Positions 60,401 to 64,000 of a stretch of DNA of 64,000 nucleotides are shown here, piece by piece. A program made the position numbers and the translations under genes. Within the stretch, counting starts at the first letter, position 1. Each line of letters begins with the position of its first letter. The stretch comes from Anisakis pegreffii (Eukaryota > Nematoda > Chromadorea > Rhabditida > Anisakidae): contig JAPYMA010001406.1 of NCBI GenBank assembly GCA_035041965.1, forward strand, positions 1 to 64,000. Reading direction: 5' to 3'. The notes under the pieces are model-generated. The model was not told the origin of the DNA. It made no database searches and saw only the letters and a list, made by a program, of their open reading frames with translations.

Positions 60401-63400
60401 TGCTTACAGCTGGGAACAGGAACGGAATCAAATTTGAACGACTCTCACAAAACAATTTAAGGATTCGTATATTGTTAGTCTTTCTTTAAAGGTGAATGCG
60501 ATGAGCGCAAAAATATCTGTGCATAAAAATGATTCGAACTGATGCTTAGGTTGAAATGACTACTTTCTGTTGTGTGAAATTTTTTTAGCAGCATTCAATG
60601 GCGGTTTGCAGTGTTTTGCTTCAAAAAGTAATGCATCAGCAACAGTTGATGTAAAACAATCCGGTTTTGTGATTTTTTTTTTGTGATTTCATTGACCATG
60701 AACACGACGAAAGTTCAATTGAACAAATGTCTGAACTTCAGAATTTCAACAATTCAATACCATTTTTTGCATACGGAAAAAGTTTTTTCCGTGTACATTG
60801 ATCGACTTAATGAAGAGACGCTGTTCGGCAGCGTTCAGTGGTTCCTCTTTCGGTGGAATCATTTCTTCGACTCGTTCCATCGCAAGCGTCATATCATAGT
60901 TATTATAGTATATCACTTCCAGTGACTGAAATTTTTTCACTCAACTTTACTACTTTCAATGTTGAACTATCAGCGATTGCACTCGGTTCGTTCATTTCAT
61001 TGGTAAAATTCAATAATCACTTTCTTTTCGCAATGAATTCTTCGGGCATAAATCAATTTTCAGAAATACAACAAAACATTTTGCTGATCTGAAGAGGCAA
61101 TGTTAATGTTCGTCGATTTCTGGTGATTTTATTAAGCGATAAAGTGATATTGACTATCAGACTGACGTATATCAGGCATAGTTGAAAATTTGCTTTTGTA
61201 TTTTGCAGATGATGGCGCTTGATTAGTAATCATTTGACAATTTTTGCCTTTCAATGAATGCTAAAGAAAGTTCCTTATGAAGTTTAGTTGAATGAACATG
61301 CGAACGTTTCTGGGAAACTAATTCAATACCATGAAATGATCTGTTATATCTGATGTTGAAAGTGCTTCAAGAGAAACTCAAACTGGACGAACTTTTGAGT
61401 TCGGTCTTTAACTGGTTCAGAATGAATTAACATAATAAAGAATTGCTTTGACATTTGAATGAGAAAACTTGAATTAATGAAATCACAAACATTCGCAACA
61501 TCGAACCCAAACTGTTGACGTGTCACCTGACAGAACTCTTCTAATTCCTTACTTTCAATACGATTATGATCATCGCGCCAAACACATACGTCTCTATCTA
61601 TTTCTTCATTCCTGAATCCAACTCAATTTCATACATTCTCAGCTAACATTTCAAAAGATCAATGCTTTAGTCAAGGCGTAACTTCTGTTGATTCGAACGC
61701 GACCAGCAAGCAGTTCTTGCCACGACTGTCTTACGATTAGTCAAACTATAATGGCTTTTTGAATAATGTCTTCGTCAAAATGCAAAAGTAAGTATGCTGC
61801 GCATGAATCAATCCAGTAACATTTTTCAACTTCGATAAAACTTTATTTCGGGAAAACGAATTTCTTAGATTTCTAGAATCCGACTGAATAATTCGGCACC
61901 TGTAGCTTTCTGGAGGCTCCATCCATTCCTCAGTGGGTATCACAGTGGCCTGATATTCGTTTCCTTCGCGAGTCCTTCCTGTCTCTGAATATTTCAAAAC
62001 CATCGAATATTATAACTGATTATTACCCATTACTATCATTTGAATGTCTTCACCGGTTCATATATTCAATAATTATTAAAATCAATGCTGAATTCAGATC
62101 AACAGCGATGTGCTTCAGGAAGAAACGCACTGATGATGAAAGCATTGGTTTAGAAATCAGCAATTCGAGGAAGCTTGTGCAGATATAATGAATGTTCTCT
62201 ATCAAGAAATAATGGAATGGTCATATCGATAGTACCTTCTGATTTGATTTTTTTGGCTGTTAAGTACGATGTGGATGCATCATCTGTAGATCCATCGTTT
62301 GAATTTGAACCTACAATTATGGAATTATATTCGCTTTGTATAAAGCTTTTCCCAGCTAACATCGATTCTGTCAGCAAAATTATGAACGAAGCAAATTTTT
62401 TGACTTCCGATTCATTTGTCTGCCGACAGTAACTATACCGATTCGGCTTCTGCTCAAATTTGCAGCTGTGGATAATAGAAAATTTATGATTTTATCAGTA
62501 TTAGAACTGCACTTCGTCGTCGTTCACGACAGTAAGGCCAATGTGTGACAAGCAAACGAATACCTTTCGGATCGAACGGATCATCACGACGTGGTGCTTG
62601 CCCAGCTTTACGTTGTGAACGTCGAACCTAAGCAAAACAGAAAATTTATCAAAATTCAGCCCAATTTCAAAAAAATTTCAACTAGTACAATGGTTGTCAT
62701 TCAATCGAATTCAAAACATTACAGACATAATATCAATGGGATCTTTTCTTGAGTAATACCTAAGGTAATTCGTGCCGATTCACGTACGAATAGTGGAACT
62801 TAAAAATCCAAATTTTATTGGACAGATTCAAATTGCACTCATTGTCAGCCATTTTATGAGGGGCTTTATGAAGCGATAGACTTCTGATGGAACCAGTAAC
62901 AATAAAGAAAAAAGTAGTTATTAAGCGGCTGTACTACCTCTTTACAACTGGTATTGTCCTTGAGTGATGTGGAGGATTTTTGTTGTTGTGATTGGTGCTG
63001 AGGTTTAAGTTTGTGAGTGCTATGCTGCTTTTGTTGCTGTTCATTGCAGTTGCCGTTCGTATTATCGACCTGCACCGATAGGATCGCTATTGTATCCATA
63101 TCGCTGTCAACGTCTGGCAGCTGAATCAGATGAACTGTTTAAAACGCTTTTATGTGATTGTTCGAATTCTGGACTGATTATGATTTGATACGCAATGGGC
63201 ATCATTTCGAATGGCTCAAGTATCAATACTTGTTATTGCTTGTCACATTGAATTGAGCTGATATTCTCCGAGTTTTGAAATGATTTCGGTTATGGATAAG
63301 CTTATGGAATGGATAAACGGTGAAATGTGGAAACGGACATTGATATCGTCAAAATGCCTTAGTTGAGTATAGTCATCCATGTGCTTGATTGCACTGGGAA

Positions 63401-63791
63401 ACATTCAAATAAACTGTTCACAATTCTGCGTTCTTCTCAAAATCGCGCCTTCAGTGTTATGACTGAATAATGCAAATCGCATATTCAATGCTATTAAGAG
63501 CTTCAAGTTGTATGAACGTTTCTGTTACACTTCATTCGAATGGACAGTGAAAGGTGTTCAAATTCAAAAAGGATGCACCACCACCTCAGGTTTCACGGCA
63601 ATTCTGTTGCTTATGTCATCCGTACCATATTTGTCGAGTATCGGTGGAGGTGTGTTGCATGCAGACTCGAGTGCAGCATGTGGCGACGGGCATTCAGAAG
63701 AACGATCTCGTTCATCTGATGTCGTCGCATTCGCTCCTTGATACAGCACATTCAACATCACTGCATTTCCAATTGTCGCACTTTGTTGCAT
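57471..63791 (-). CDS. spr-1: CoREST-family corepressor (ELM2-SANT-SANT), SPR-1/RCOR-like
   Basis: CoREST proteins bridge the LSD1 histone demethylase and HDAC1/2 in nuclear repressor complexes. Fourteen minus-strand exons, all phase-consistent (576 residues from the ATG at 63791; an in-frame ATG at 63830 is also possible): 63791-63585, 63120-62938, 62627-62564, 62310-62236, 61984-61900, 61611-61491, 60925-60761, 60274-60171, 59778-59656, 59325-59264, 58902-58857, 58364-58240, 58136-58021, 57725-57471. A Gln-rich N-terminal segment is followed by ELM2 (EGNEYQATVIP, DRDVCVWRDD, FGFDVANSLEVIYYNNYD), SANT1 (LNAAEQRLFIKSINVHGKNF, PTRSVSSLVNHYYSTKKAR), a Cys cluster (ECDNC, YCAICDLYFR, RPRPY) and SANT2 (QWTIDEELEALKG, FHRFGKNFKAISELVKTKTP, MIRRFYED). 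Both SANT domains fit CoREST and exclude MTA or RERE, which have one. The symbol is by family only. Confidence 0.9.
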
Positions 63792-63830
63792 AAATATTAC
63801 TGCAATGCACCAATTAAGTAGTTCACTCAA

Positions 63831-64000
63831 CCAAACACTTCGACATCGACCTATGATAGATACTACTTGCTACAATAGGATTGCAGAATAGTCTACAGTA
63901 TTACATGTTCCATTACCTACAGTAACGCAGACTAATTACGATAGTCGAAAAAACCAGTTACTGTAAGTTATGAAACAGCAATGTAGGCTATTCTGACCAT
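63831..64000. other. Upstream flank of the CoREST gene; nothing further seen
   Basis: Short AT-rich flank reaching the window end; it may hold the 5' UTR or trans-splice site. No reliable element identified. Confidence 0.35.

Noticed and set aside
1..64000. Search by eye for tRNA, rRNA, CRISPR arrays and bacterial-type operons
   Set aside because: No cloverleaf with the usual T-loop words, no rRNA-like blocks and no spaced identical repeats were seen; a tRNA could still be missed without a covariance-model search.

Overview
The window reads as nuclear DNA of a nematode, and its repeat load and intron sizes suggest a parasitic, non-Caenorhabditis lineage. That placement is an inference. The support is AT-rich DNA with many small exons, TTTCAG-type splice acceptors, a DUF268-family gene of the kind known from nematodes, BEL/Pao and RTE-type retroelement remains, and very close spacing of two same-strand genes. 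All exon models were built by eye from frame, splice dinucleotide and codon-phase agreement. I recognised no tRNA, rRNA or CRISPR array.

Layout. 1-4260: a defective BEL/Pao LTR retrotransposon on the minus strand, with gag joined to the late part of pol by an internal deletion. 4261-7912: a truncated duplicate of a CDC50/TMEM30 gene, followed by repeats and an RTE-type reverse-transcriptase fragment. 8753-13315 (minus): a DUF268-family gene with an N-terminal membrane anchor; one of its introns holds a roughly 1.5 kb repeat element. 14150-15777: a second copy of the BEL end and its neighbouring block, split by a 407 bp GC-rich foldback insertion. 17619-21509 (plus): the complete-looking CDC50/TMEM30 gene. 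23146-26197 (minus): an unrecognised Ser/Asn-rich protein. 26269-35646 (minus): a 19-exon kinesin-II motor (KIF3B/KLP-11-like). 35647-43199: mostly empty, with a few doubtful ORFs and a perfect palindrome. 43200-46937, possibly reaching 48185 (minus): an unrecognised gene. 50491-53566 (plus): a secreted cysteine-rich protein, exons phase-consistent throughout. 57471-63791 (minus): a CoREST (RCOR/SPR-1-like) gene with ELM2, SANT1, a Cys-rich insert and SANT2.

How the parts relate. The single-copy genes do not form one pathway: lipid-flippase chaperone, intraflagellar/axonal motor, chromatin corepressor, a secreted protein and a DUF268 protein. The left third is shaped by duplication and transposition. 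A 1633 bp block carrying the first three CDC50 exons is present twice with about four differences, while the sequences flanking it on both sides are only about 90-95% alike. That mosaic pattern suggests gene conversion, or a recent copy laid over an older tandem duplication.
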